A stretch of 64,000 nt of DNA. Origin: Acidobacteria bacterium RIFCSPLOWO2_12_FULL_68_19. Its GTDB lineage: Bacteria; Acidobacteriota; Vicinamibacteria; Vicinamibacterales; UBA2999. The notes beneath the pieces were generated by a model that did not search any database, had not been told where the DNA came from, and worked only from the letters and a program-made list of their open reading frames with translations. Each line of letters begins with the position of its first letter. The first letter of the stretch is position 1. The position numbers were made by a program, and so were the translations under genes. Location of the stretch: the NCBI GenBank assembly GCA_001767525.1, contig MELF01000050.1, positions 1 to 64,000 of the forward strand. The letters run 5' to 3'. Positions 1 to 7,840 of this stretch are shown here, piece after piece.

Positions 1-84
1 TCGCTACTGTGAAACTCTGCTATGTAGAACGGACATTTCGAGCTTTCTGTTTACACGCCGAGCCGCAAACGCGCTTGTACTGGG

Positions 85-708
85 GCTAGTGCGATCTTCC
101 TGCAGTCAACGGCGCCGCTCTACGTCGCGCTGCTGGGACCGTTCCTGGTGGGAGAGCGGTTTCGCCCACGCCAAGTGGGACTTCTTGCCGCCGTGGCGAT
201 TGGTCTTGGGTTGTGCCTCTCCGGTGGGGAGGCCTCGACCGCGACGGCCCCAGACCCGCCGACCGGGAACGCCGTCGCCGCCCTGTGCGGCGTCACGTGG
301 GCCCTGACGCTCCTCGGGTTGCGCTGGGGAGAAGGCCGGCAGGTCGGCACGGTCTCCGGGACGGTCATTGCCGGCAATGTGTTCGCGTTCCTGGTCGGGC
401 TCCCGACACTGTGGCGGTTGCCCGCGGCGTCGGCCGTCGGCTGGGCGACGCTCGGTTACCTCGGCGTCTTTCAAATTGGCGTGGCCTACATCTGGCTGGC
501 GTCCGCCGTCCGGCATCTGTCCGCGCTGCAGGTGTCGCTCCTGCTGTTGCTCGAGCCGGTGCTCAATCCCGTGTGGGCGTGGCTCGTGCGAGGAGAGGAC
601 CCGGGCGGTCGGGTCCTGGCCGGCGGTGCGATCATTCTCGCCGCCAGCGCGGGGCACGTGCTCTCGGATGCGCGCGGGCCGGAGGCGCCATCGAGGACGC
701 CGGCGTAG
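85..708 (+). pseudogene. EamA/DMT-family transporter, N-terminal half missing
   Basis: The reading frame encodes about 208 residues with six hydrophobic segments and the sequence AIFLQSTAPLYVALLGPF, typical of the end of the first EamA repeat followed by a complete second repeat. Full EamA permeases have about 300 residues and ten membrane segments. The missing half is not simply outside the window: in-frame stops occur at 10-12 (TGA) and 25-27 (TAG), and the first 70 bases are clearly poorer in GC than what follows. A GTG at 148 could start a shorter protein. Either the gene is broken here or the left edge is a mis-joined contig end. The substrate cannot be predicted. Confidence 0.6.
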
Positions 709-788
709 ATCGTCTCGTGGTAAGTTACGCGCACACCGGCGGCCGGGATGGCGACCTCCGAGGCCGCTGGAGTTGGAAGGACGGAGAT

Positions 789-1475
789 ATGCGCCTCACT
801 CCAACGAGAACCGCCCTGTGCGCACTGCTGCTGGCGCCGCCCGCGGCAGCGCAGGAGTGGACTGAGTACGAGAATCGCCTCGATAGGTTCACCATTCCTG
901 CGCCGGGCCAACCGAAGGTCGAAACGATGACGTGGGACTCCGAGTACGGCGCCAGGTTCCCGGGACGGGTGTACAGATGGGAGCAGGGGCGGAACCGCTA
1001 TTCGGTGACGGTTGTCGACTACTCCGATGCCGAGCGGATACATGCAGAGCTGAACCACGCCGCGTATCGTGGCGGCCCGTACTGGCAGATCGACATCATG
1101 GCATCGATCGACTATGCGGCCACGAGGTACCGCCAGAAGCGGGGCGTCACAGTGACCTACGACGCGTGGCACTACATCGAGCGCGTCACGGGGCATGAGC
1201 TGCAGCTGACCAATCCCGGCGGATCGCGGTCCTACGTCGGCATCTATCTGCACGAGAATCGCCTCTACGTTCTCGATGCCACGGCGCCGGCGGACGCGGC
1301 GCCGCCGATAAGTTTTCAGCAGTCGTTCGGCTTCCTCGATGCCACCGGGAAACCGGTCCAGTACCGCAGCTTCTACTTCAACCGTCTTCCTCCGACGCGG
1401 CTCGACGGCGGTGGCGGTCCCTCTCAGTACGATTCGCAAGGCCCGCCGCCGCAGCAGGCGCAGCCCGCGCGATAG
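789..1475 (+). CDS. Secreted hypothetical protein
   Basis: The protein has 228 residues. It begins with a short basic and hydrophobic signal peptide (MRLTPTRTALCALLLAPPAA) ending near an AAAQ cleavage site, so it is probably exported. I chose the ATG at 789 because a purine-rich GGACGGAG lies just upstream and the signal peptide starts there; the frame stays open further upstream only as a shadow of the EamA gene. The mature part is rich in Tyr and Arg and ends in a Pro/Gln/Gly tail. No catalytic motif or known domain is visible. It is convergent with the comM-like gene, with 39 bases between them. Confidence 0.7.
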   Translation: MRLTPTRTALCALLLAPPAAAQEWTEYENRLDRFTIPAPGQPKVETMTWDSEYGARFPGRVYRWEQGRNRYSVTVVDYSDAERIHAELNHAAYRGGPYWQIDIMASIDYAATRYRQKRGVTVTYDAWHYIERVTGHELQLTNPGGSRSYVGIYLHENRLYVLDATAPADAAPPISFQQSFGFLDATGKPVQYRSFYFNRLPPTRLDGGGGPSQYDSQGPPPQQAQPAR

Positions 1476-1514
1476 GCGGACCACGAAGAACACGTCGACC
1501 AACAGGCAACGAGT

Positions 1515-3029
1515 TCATTCCATCAGTCGATACTGCAGCGCCTCGCCGACGTGCTCGGCGCGCACGGCGTCGGACCCGGCGAGGTCCGCGATCGTCCGGG
1601 CGACCCTCAGCACGCGGTCGTAGCCTCGGGCGCTGAGGCCGAAGCGCTCGATCGCCCGCCGCAGCAGCGAGCGGCCGTCGGCGTCTGGAGCGCAGAATCG
1701 CGCGATGGCCCCGCTGCGCAGCTCCGCATTCGTCCGCGGCCCACGGCCGCGGTACCGCATCTGCTGCGTGAGCCGCGCCGCGCAGACCCGCTGACGGACC
1801 AGCGCCGTCGACTCGCCGGAGGGTGCGCCGGCAAGCGCGTGGACGGGGACGGCGGGCACGGCCACGACGAGGTCGATGCGGTCGCGGAGCGGCCCGGAGA
1901 GCCGGCCGCGGTACTTCGCGATCTGCGACGGCGTACAGCGGCACTCGCGCCGCTCGTCTCCCAGGAAGCCGCACGGGCAGGGATTCATGGCGGCGACGAG
2001 CACGAACCGCGCCGGAAACACCGCCGTCCGGGCGGCGCGCGCAATCGTGACCTGTCCCTCCTCGAGCGGCTGCCGCAGCACCTCGAGCACCCGCCGGTCG
2101 AATTCAGGCATCTCGTCGAGGAAGAGCACCCCGTTGTGCGCGAGCGAGATCTCGCCGGGGCGGGGAATCGCGCCGCCGCCGACGAGCGCGACGTTCGAAA
2201 TGGTGTGATGCGGCGCCCGGACGGGCCGCGCCGACAGCAGGCCGGCGCCCGGCGCAAGCACGCCGGCGACGGAATGAATCGCGGTGCATTCGAGCGCCTC
2301 GTCGAAGGTGAGCGCCGGCAGAATCCCGCCAAGACGCTGCGCCAGCATCGTCTTACCGGCCCCGGGAGGACCGCTGAGCAGCAGGTTGTGGCCGCCGGCC
2401 GCGGCTACTTCCAGCGCCCGGCGGGGCAGCAACTGGCCGCGCACCTCCGCAAGGTCGCCGTCCGGCGGGAGGTCCGTACCTGTCGCCGTCGCTGGCGGTG
2501 CTGCGCGCTCGGCCCGGTCGGGGGCGTTGAGCGCCTCCAGCGCCTCCGACAGCGACCGCACCACGCAGATCTCGAGCCCTTCGATGACGCACGCCTCCGC
2601 GGCGTTCTGTGGCGGGAGCAGCAGCCGCCGCAGCTTCAACCGCCGGGCGGCAATCGCGATCGGGAGCACCCCGCGAATCCCGTTGATGACCCCGTCGAGC
2701 GACAGTTCGCCGAGCACGACGGTGTCGTCGATGGCGCGGCGCGTCAAGTGCCCCTGCGTAGCGAGCAGTCCAAGGGCAATCGGGAGGTCGAACGAGGAGC
2801 CTGCCTTCCGCACGTCGGCGGGAGCGAGGTTGACGATAATCCGGTGCGGCGGAAACACGAATCCGGAGTTGCGAATCGCCGCACGGACCCGGTCGCGACT
2901 CTCCCGGACGGTCGGGTCGGGCAGCCCCACCATCGTGAAGTGCGGCAACCCGAACGATACGTCCACTTCGATTTGAACGGGGTAGGCGTCGATTCCGAAC
3001 ACGGCCGCGCTCCGCAGGCTCGCCAGCAT
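1515..3029 (-). CDS. comM: YifB/ComM-family Mg-chelatase-like AAA+ ATPase
   Basis: The 504-residue protein has the ComM/YifB layout. An N-terminal Lon-protease-S5-like fold (IDAYPVQIEVDVSFGLPHF, later VVLGELSLDG) is followed by an AAA+ module with Walker A GPPGAGKT near residue 220 and Walker B LFLDEMPEF near 305, and a C-terminal Mg-chelatase-type domain with a Cys-containing loop (MNPCPCGFLGDE). In Vibrio and Haemophilus, ComM is a hexameric helicase that promotes branch migration when transformed DNA is integrated. The length matches the family. It is divergent from the coiled-coil gene across 185 bases and stands alone, with no other competence gene nearby. A DNA-processing role is by family only. 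Confidence 0.9.
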   Translation of the reverse strand: MLASLRSAAVFGIDAYPVQIEVDVSFGLPHFTMVGLPDPTVRESRDRVRAAIRNSGFVFPPHRIIVNLAPADVRKAGSSFDLPIALGLLATQGHLTRRAIDDTVVLGELSLDGVINGIRGVLPIAIAARRLKLRRLLLPPQNAAEACVIEGLEICVVRSLSEALEALNAPDRAERAAPPATATGTDLPPDGDLAEVRGQLLPRRALEVAAAGGHNLLLSGPPGAGKTMLAQRLGGILPALTFDEALECTAIHSVAGVLAPGAGLLSARPVRAPHHTISNVALVGGGAIPRPGEISLAHNGVLFLDEMPEFDRRVLEVLRQPLEEGQVTIARAARTAVFPARFVLVAAMNPCPCGFLGDERRECRCTPSQIAKYRGRLSGPLRDRIDLVVAVPAVPVHALAGAPSGESTALVRQRVCAARLTQQMRYRGRGPRTNAELRSGAIARFCAPDADGRSLLRRAIERFGLSARGYDRVLRVARTIADLAGSDAVRAEHVGEALQYRLME

Positions 3030-3214
3030 GGCTCTGTCTCATGCAAGCAATCGCGCCAGCAGCGGCGAACGGAGGACCGGTGGAATTCCGCGGATTTCTC
3101 CGATCGTGGCTCACGGCGTACGCAGAAATTGCCACTCCCGACGGACCACGAGGCGTTCAGAAGTGCAATCGGGGTGGTATCCTCTCGACATCCCCTAGTG
3201 AAAGCCGAGGTCCC

Positions 3215-5896
3215 ATGCTCGATGCGCTGAAAGGTCTGGCCGGCGGTAAGAAACAGCAGCAGGAACTCGAGGCGCTCGTCGCGGCGGCCCGCGAGGAGCG
3301 GAGCGCCCTGAGCACGATGCTCACCCAGGTGACCACGCGCAGCGCCAAATTGATCGAGACTGGAAAGGCGCTGGAGCAAATTGACGCCAGGGCCGCGTCC
3401 GCCACCGGCACGCTCGAGGCGCTCTCCACGCGCATCGAGGCGCTCGAGCGGCGCGCACAGGCGCTGGGCGAGGTCGACGCACGCGTGCAAACGCTCATCG
3501 TTGCCGCCGCCGAGGCGCAGAAGCGGACCGAACAGGTGGAGCAGTTCTCCGCGCAGGCCGCGGAGGCGCAGACGAGCCTCGACGCGCTGAAGCGCGAGCG
3601 GGCCGCGCTCGAGGAGTTCGGTACCGAGTTCCGTGCCTCCAACGCAGAGCTGAAGGAGGTCCGGCAGTCGGTTGACCAGGCGGCGGCGCTCCGGGTGGAG
3701 CTGGATCAGATCCGCGGCGTCGCCGATCAGCTCTCGCAGGAGTACACGCGGCTTCGCGACACCTCGCGCGACGCCCGCGAGGATTCGACCGCGGCAACCG
3801 AAGCCGTCCGCGAAGTGGAACGCAAGCTCGGGCGCCTCGCCCAGCTCCAGGAGCTCAGCAAGGCGACGGAAGAGAAGCTCACGGCCCTCAACGCGCTCGC
3901 CGAACACGTGAACCAGAAGACGCGGGCGCTCGAGGCCCAGAAGCACGTCATCGATCGCGCGGTCCTCGAGGCCAACCGCGTGAACGACATGGTCTGGACC
4001 ATGGACGTCCAGATCGGCAAGGTGAACGACGCGATCAAGCAGGCGGCACGCGGCGAGGAGACGCTCGCCCGGATCGACGATCTCGTGAAGGAGACCGACG
4101 CGAAGCTCGAGACGACGGAGCGGCTGCGCGACGACGTCGTCCGCGAGACCGCCCGAATGGAGAGCGACGGCCACGCGCTCGTGCAGGTCATGAGGTCTTC
4201 CCTCGACCGCCTCGCCCTCGAAAAGAAGGAGTTCGAAGCGTTCGAGGCGCGCATGCAAGGGCTCCAGGGGGCCGTCGCCGACGCCGAGCAGCGGATGGAA
4301 GCGCTCGGCGTCCGGGAGCGACAGCTCGTCTCGTTGCCGCAGCGCGTCGATGAGTTCAGCCGGCAGTTCGCCACGCTCATGAGCCAGAGCGACGAGCTGG
4401 GACGCAAGCAGGCGGGTCTGGATACGCTGCAGGAACAGCTCGTCCGCGTACAGGACATGGCGGCCCGCGCCGACACGCAGTACGAGGCGCTCCGACAGAG
4501 CCGCGGCGATCTGGAGACGCTTCGCAAGGAGATCCAGGAGTTCTACCAGGGTTACGCCCAGGCGTCCCAGCTCCGCGACAAGCTCGCGGCGGATCGTGCG
4601 GCGCTGGAGGCGTTCGGCGAACGCCTGACGTCGTTCCGCGCCCGGACGCCGGAGCTCGAGGCCACGATGCAGGCGATCCTCGGCCGCGTGGCCCAGGTCG
4701 ATGAAGGCTTGCGGTACGCCACGCGCCTCGGCGAGATGGCATCGCAGCTCGAGGCGCAACTGGCACGGGTTGGCGAGCGGATCGAGTTCGTCTCGCTCGT
4801 CGAGCGTCGGCTCGACACGCTGCAGGCGGTGGCGGCCGACGTCGACCAGAAACTGGCGGTACAGCTCTCGCGCCGCGCCGAGCTCGAGGCGCTGCAGGCG
4901 CAGTGCGACGGCGTCATCGCCCAGATGCTCGATGCGCAGCAGAAGGTCGAAGCGGTGGCGGCGCTGCAGGGAAAGATCCTGCCGATGGACATCCGGATCT
5001 CGATTCTCCAGGACCGCATCGAGAAGACGGGGGAACGTGTCAAGCAGGTGCAACGCGACGAGACGGAGCTGGCGACGCAGGAAGCCAGGCTCGGCGAGCT
5101 CGTCGAGGCGAGCCGCTCGCTTGCCGAAGAGGTGTCCGGCCGCATCCGGCAGATGGAGACCGTCGGCGAAGAACTGTCGAGGTCCGGCGCGAACAGGGAC
5201 GAGCTCATTGGTGAACTGGCGCGCGTCCAGGCGCGGCAGCGCGAGGTCGTGGCGCAGACCGAGGCCGCCGAGGATCAGCTTCGGCGCGCCGAGGCGATGT
5301 ACAAGGTGCTCGAGCAGCGGCGCTCGCAGATGGCGTTCTCCGAGAAGAAGCTCGTCGATGTCGAAGCACGGATGGCGGAGCTTGCCGATAAGTCGGCCGA
5401 GATCGACCGTCGCATGAAGCTGCTCGCCGACCGCGAGGCGGTCGTCGAGGCGGTCAAGGCGGAAATCGACATCGTTCACCAGATCAGCGCGCGGAGCAAG
5501 GCGGACCTGCTGTACGTCACAGGCCAGCGTGACGAGCTGGCGGCGCTGCGCCAGCAGGTGCAGGAGCTGCTCGCGCTGGTGAGCACCACCGAGGCGCGAA
5601 TCGCCGCCGTTGAAGGGCGCCGCAAGGAAGTGGAGGAGGTGCAGGCGAAGGTCACCCTCATCACCAACCTGTTGGAAGACGTCCGTGTGAACCTCGAGAC
5701 GGTGAGCGAACAGAAGGCGGTCGTCGATCACGTGGCCGAACGCCTGGCCAGCGTGCAGTTCGTGATGCAGGAGGCCCAAAACACGCTGCGCATGCTGAAC
5801 CAGGAGCGTGAGCTGGCCGAGCGGATCGAGCAGAGCATCCGCCAGCTCCGGACACGCACGGGGTCAGAAAAAGACGAAGGACGACAGACGGCGTAG
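3215..5896 (+). CDS. Large coiled-coil protein, SMC-like in composition, function unknown
   Basis: The 893-residue protein is almost wholly predicted coiled coil: long heptad-like runs rich in Glu, Gln, Arg, Ala and Leu (for example KQQQELEALVAAAREERSAL) with very few Pro or Gly. There is no Walker A or B motif, so it is not an SMC or Rad50 ATPase. No signal peptide or membrane segment is visible, so it is probably a cytoplasmic scaffold or filament. I chose the ATG at 3215 (MLDALKGLAGGKKQQQ), preceded by AAAGCCGAGG; the frame is open further upstream, but those residues are not coiled-coil-like. It stands alone between comM and the convergent mltD-like gene. Confidence 0.75.
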   Translation: MLDALKGLAGGKKQQQELEALVAAAREERSALSTMLTQVTTRSAKLIETGKALEQIDARAASATGTLEALSTRIEALERRAQALGEVDARVQTLIVAAAEAQKRTEQVEQFSAQAAEAQTSLDALKRERAALEEFGTEFRASNAELKEVRQSVDQAAALRVELDQIRGVADQLSQEYTRLRDTSRDAREDSTAATEAVREVERKLGRLAQLQELSKATEEKLTALNALAEHVNQKTRALEAQKHVIDRAVLEANRVNDMVWTMDVQIGKVNDAIKQAARGEETLARIDDLVKETDAKLETTERLRDDVVRETARMESDGHALVQVMRSSLDRLALEKKEFEAFEARMQGLQGAVADAEQRMEALGVRERQLVSLPQRVDEFSRQFATLMSQSDELGRKQAGLDTLQEQLVRVQDMAARADTQYEALRQSRGDLETLRKEIQEFYQGYAQASQLRDKLAADRAALEAFGERLTSFRARTPELEATMQAILGRVAQVDEGLRYATRLGEMASQLEAQLARVGERIEFVSLVERRLDTLQAVAADVDQKLAVQLSRRAELEALQAQCDGVIAQMLDAQQKVEAVAALQGKILPMDIRISILQDRIEKTGERVKQVQRDETELATQEARLGELVEASRSLAEEVSGRIRQMETVGEELSRSGANRDELIGELARVQARQREVVAQTEAAEDQLRRAEAMYKVLEQRRSQMAFSEKKLVDVEARMAELADKSAEIDRRMKLLADREAVVEAVKAEIDIVHQISARSKADLLYVTGQRDELAALRQQVQELLALVSTTEARIAAVEGRRKEVEEVQAKVTLITNLLEDVRVNLETVSEQKAVVDHVAERLASVQFVMQEAQNTLRMLNQERELAERIEQSIRQLRTRTGSEKDEGRQTA

Positions 5897-6004
5897 GGCC
5901 AATTGAGGGGCTGTGAAGCCCTGCGGCAGCCACTGACCAGCTACGCGCCTCCCAGCCGGGTCCGAGAGGAACCGGCCTACGTGCCGTAATTCCGCAACGT
6001 GCTC

Positions 6005-7750
6005 TTAGTTGGTCGCCGCCGCCGTTCGGTGGGTGAGGATCGTCAGACGCTGACCCACCTGGATGGAGTTCGACCGCAGGCGGTTCCATGTCTTGAGCGA
6101 GGCCACCGTCGTTCGGTAGAGCCGCGCAATCGAGGACAGCGTATCGCCCCGCTTCACCCGGTAGGTCACAGGTTCCGGCCGCCTCGATACCCCACTCGGC
6201 GCCCTGCTGCTGACCGCGACCACCGTCGGCTCCGGGCTTGCCTCGATCGCGGGAGGCGCCGTCTCGGGACGCGCAGCGAGGAGCAGCGTCGGCGCCCGCG
6301 GGACGATCAGCCGCTGCCCCGATTGCAGCCTCGCCCGCGTGGACAGGTAGTTCGCTTCCGCCAGATCCAGTCGGCTCACCTTGAGCCTCTTCGCGACCGA
6401 GAGCAGCGTTTCGCCCTTCTTGACGGTGTACCAGTTCAGCGGCGCCAGCTCGGTCGGATCGCTCTCGGCCATCTGTGCACGGACGATATCGGCGGTCCCG
6501 TAGGGCACCCTGAGGTCGTATTCGTCAGCCCGAACCGGCGTCGTCCAGCGGCGCAGCTCCGGGTTGAGCTCCTGCAGCGTCTGAATCGGCATACCGATCC
6601 ATTCTGCAACCCGGCGCAGATCGACAGCCGTCGTCAGCGTCACCGTTTCGAACTGGAGCGGCTCCACCGGCTGGATCTCGAACCCGTACATCGCCGGATT
6701 CCGAGCGATGATGATTGCCGCCAGGATGAGCGGCACGTAGTTGCGCGTCTCGCGCGGCAGGTACCGGCTCGAGGCTGTCAGTTTCCAGAAGTCAGACCGG
6801 CCCGAGCGCTTCATCGCGCGCTGCACGCGCCCGGGGCCGCCGTTGTAGGAGGCGAGCGCAAGATGCCAGTCGCCGTCGAACGTCTCGTAGAGCGACTTCA
6901 GATACCTCGCGGCTGCGCGGGTGGCCTTCTCGGGCTCCGCACGCTCATCGACGTACCAATCGTGTTTGAGGCCGTTCTCGAGCGCGGTGCCGCGCATGAA
7001 CTGCCAGATGCCCTTGGCCCTGGACCGGGAAAGCGCCGTTGGCTTGAAGGCGCTCTCAACCAAGGGTACGTAGGCGAGATCGAGCGGCAACCCCTCTGCC
7101 CGGAAGATGCGCTGAATCGCCGGGAGGTATTGCAGACTCCGGCTGAGCCCCTCCTCCAGGAACGACTTCAGACGTCCCGTGAACAGCTCGACGAATGACA
7201 ACACCTTCGCGTTCAACGGGATATCGATGTCGTGCACCATTGTTTCCAGGTCGGCGGCGACCGCCTGGGTCGTTTCCACCGTCGCCGAGGGGACTTCGAA
7301 CGTCGTAATGGCAAGGATCTCGTCGATGCCGGCCGTTTCCGGGTGTTGTTCCGCGAATCCGTCGCCTTCGGCGAGCGCCGTTACCTCGTGGGCGCTGATC
7401 CGCTCGACGAGGCGGTCGAAGTGCTCCCGCATGCGGGGCTCCGTACGGCCCCCGAAGGGCGAGTCCAGCAGGACTTCGAGAGCCCGATTGAACGCGGTCT
7501 TCGCAGCTGTCAGGTGACCGAATTGGAGTTCGCGTTCACCCGCCTCGAAGTGCAGCGTGGAGATGGCGATCAACTCGACGACGGGATCCGCCTGCGGTGA
7601 CGGGGCAGGAGTGGGAACTGGCGCCAAAGCCATGACGACCGGCGTCGGCGCCGGCGCCTGTGACGGTGTCGGGACCCGGGTCGCACAGCCGGTAAGGGCC
7701 AGACCGAGCAGGAGGGTCATCCCCGTCGATGCGGGAACCCGGCTCATCAT
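6005..7750 (-). CDS. mltD: Membrane-bound lytic murein transglycosylase D-like lipoprotein with LysM repeats
   Basis: The 581-residue protein starts with a lipoprotein signal (LLLGLALTGC, lipobox Cys near residue 22). A Pro-rich linker and helical region precede a family-1 SLT domain at roughly residues 195-320, with the catalytic Glu in LVESAFKPTALS and the motifs AKGIWQFM and ASYNGGPGRV. Two LysM modules follow, near 445-490 (YTVKKGETLLSVAKRLKVS) and 535-578 (YRVKRGDTLSSIARLYRTT). The domain order is that of MltD, which cleaves peptidoglycan to 1,6-anhydromuropeptides in the periplasm. Its products could feed the MurQ/NagB recycling genes near 23-26 kb. A good promoter lies immediately upstream. 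Confidence 0.9.
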   Translation of the reverse strand: MMSRVPASTGMTLLLGLALTGCATRVPTPSQAPAPTPVVMALAPVPTPAPSPQADPVVELIAISTLHFEAGERELQFGHLTAAKTAFNRALEVLLDSPFGGRTEPRMREHFDRLVERISAHEVTALAEGDGFAEQHPETAGIDEILAITTFEVPSATVETTQAVAADLETMVHDIDIPLNAKVLSFVELFTGRLKSFLEEGLSRSLQYLPAIQRIFRAEGLPLDLAYVPLVESAFKPTALSRSRAKGIWQFMRGTALENGLKHDWYVDERAEPEKATRAAARYLKSLYETFDGDWHLALASYNGGPGRVQRAMKRSGRSDFWKLTASSRYLPRETRNYVPLILAAIIIARNPAMYGFEIQPVEPLQFETVTLTTAVDLRRVAEWIGMPIQTLQELNPELRRWTTPVRADEYDLRVPYGTADIVRAQMAESDPTELAPLNWYTVKKGETLLSVAKRLKVSRLDLAEANYLSTRARLQSGQRLIVPRAPTLLLAARPETAPPAIEASPEPTVVAVSSRAPSGVSRRPEPVTYRVKRGDTLSSIARLYRTTVASLKTWNRLRSNSIQVGQRLTILTHRTAAATN

Positions 7751-7758
7751 CGCCGGCT

Positions 7759-7787
7759 ACTCTAGCACTACGAGGATCGCCGGTCAA
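7759..7787 (-). promoter_or_regulatory. Sigma-70-type promoter for the mltD-like gene
   Basis: Read on the minus strand there is a -35 TTGACC (7782-7787), a 17-bp spacer and a -10 TAGAGT (7759-7764). The start codon is at 7750-7748. A transcript initiated 6-8 bases after the -10 box would begin at or within two or three bases of the ATG, so the mRNA may be leaderless or nearly so. This is by motif only. Confidence 0.45.
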
Positions 7788-7840
7788 CAATAAGTCCTGC
7801 CACATCAGCACTTATAGCCGAATCAGAGGCGACAGCGCGT

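Noticed and set aside
2744-5779. A 1011-residue minus-strand open frame opposite the coiled-coil gene
   Set aside because: Long open frames on the opposite strand are expected at this GC content. It has no recognisable domain, and the plus-strand protein has coherent coiled-coil periodicity and a good start.
5897-6004. Rho-independent terminator between the coiled-coil and mltD-like genes
   Set aside because: A small GGGCT/AGCCC hairpin is present, but there is no T-run after it.
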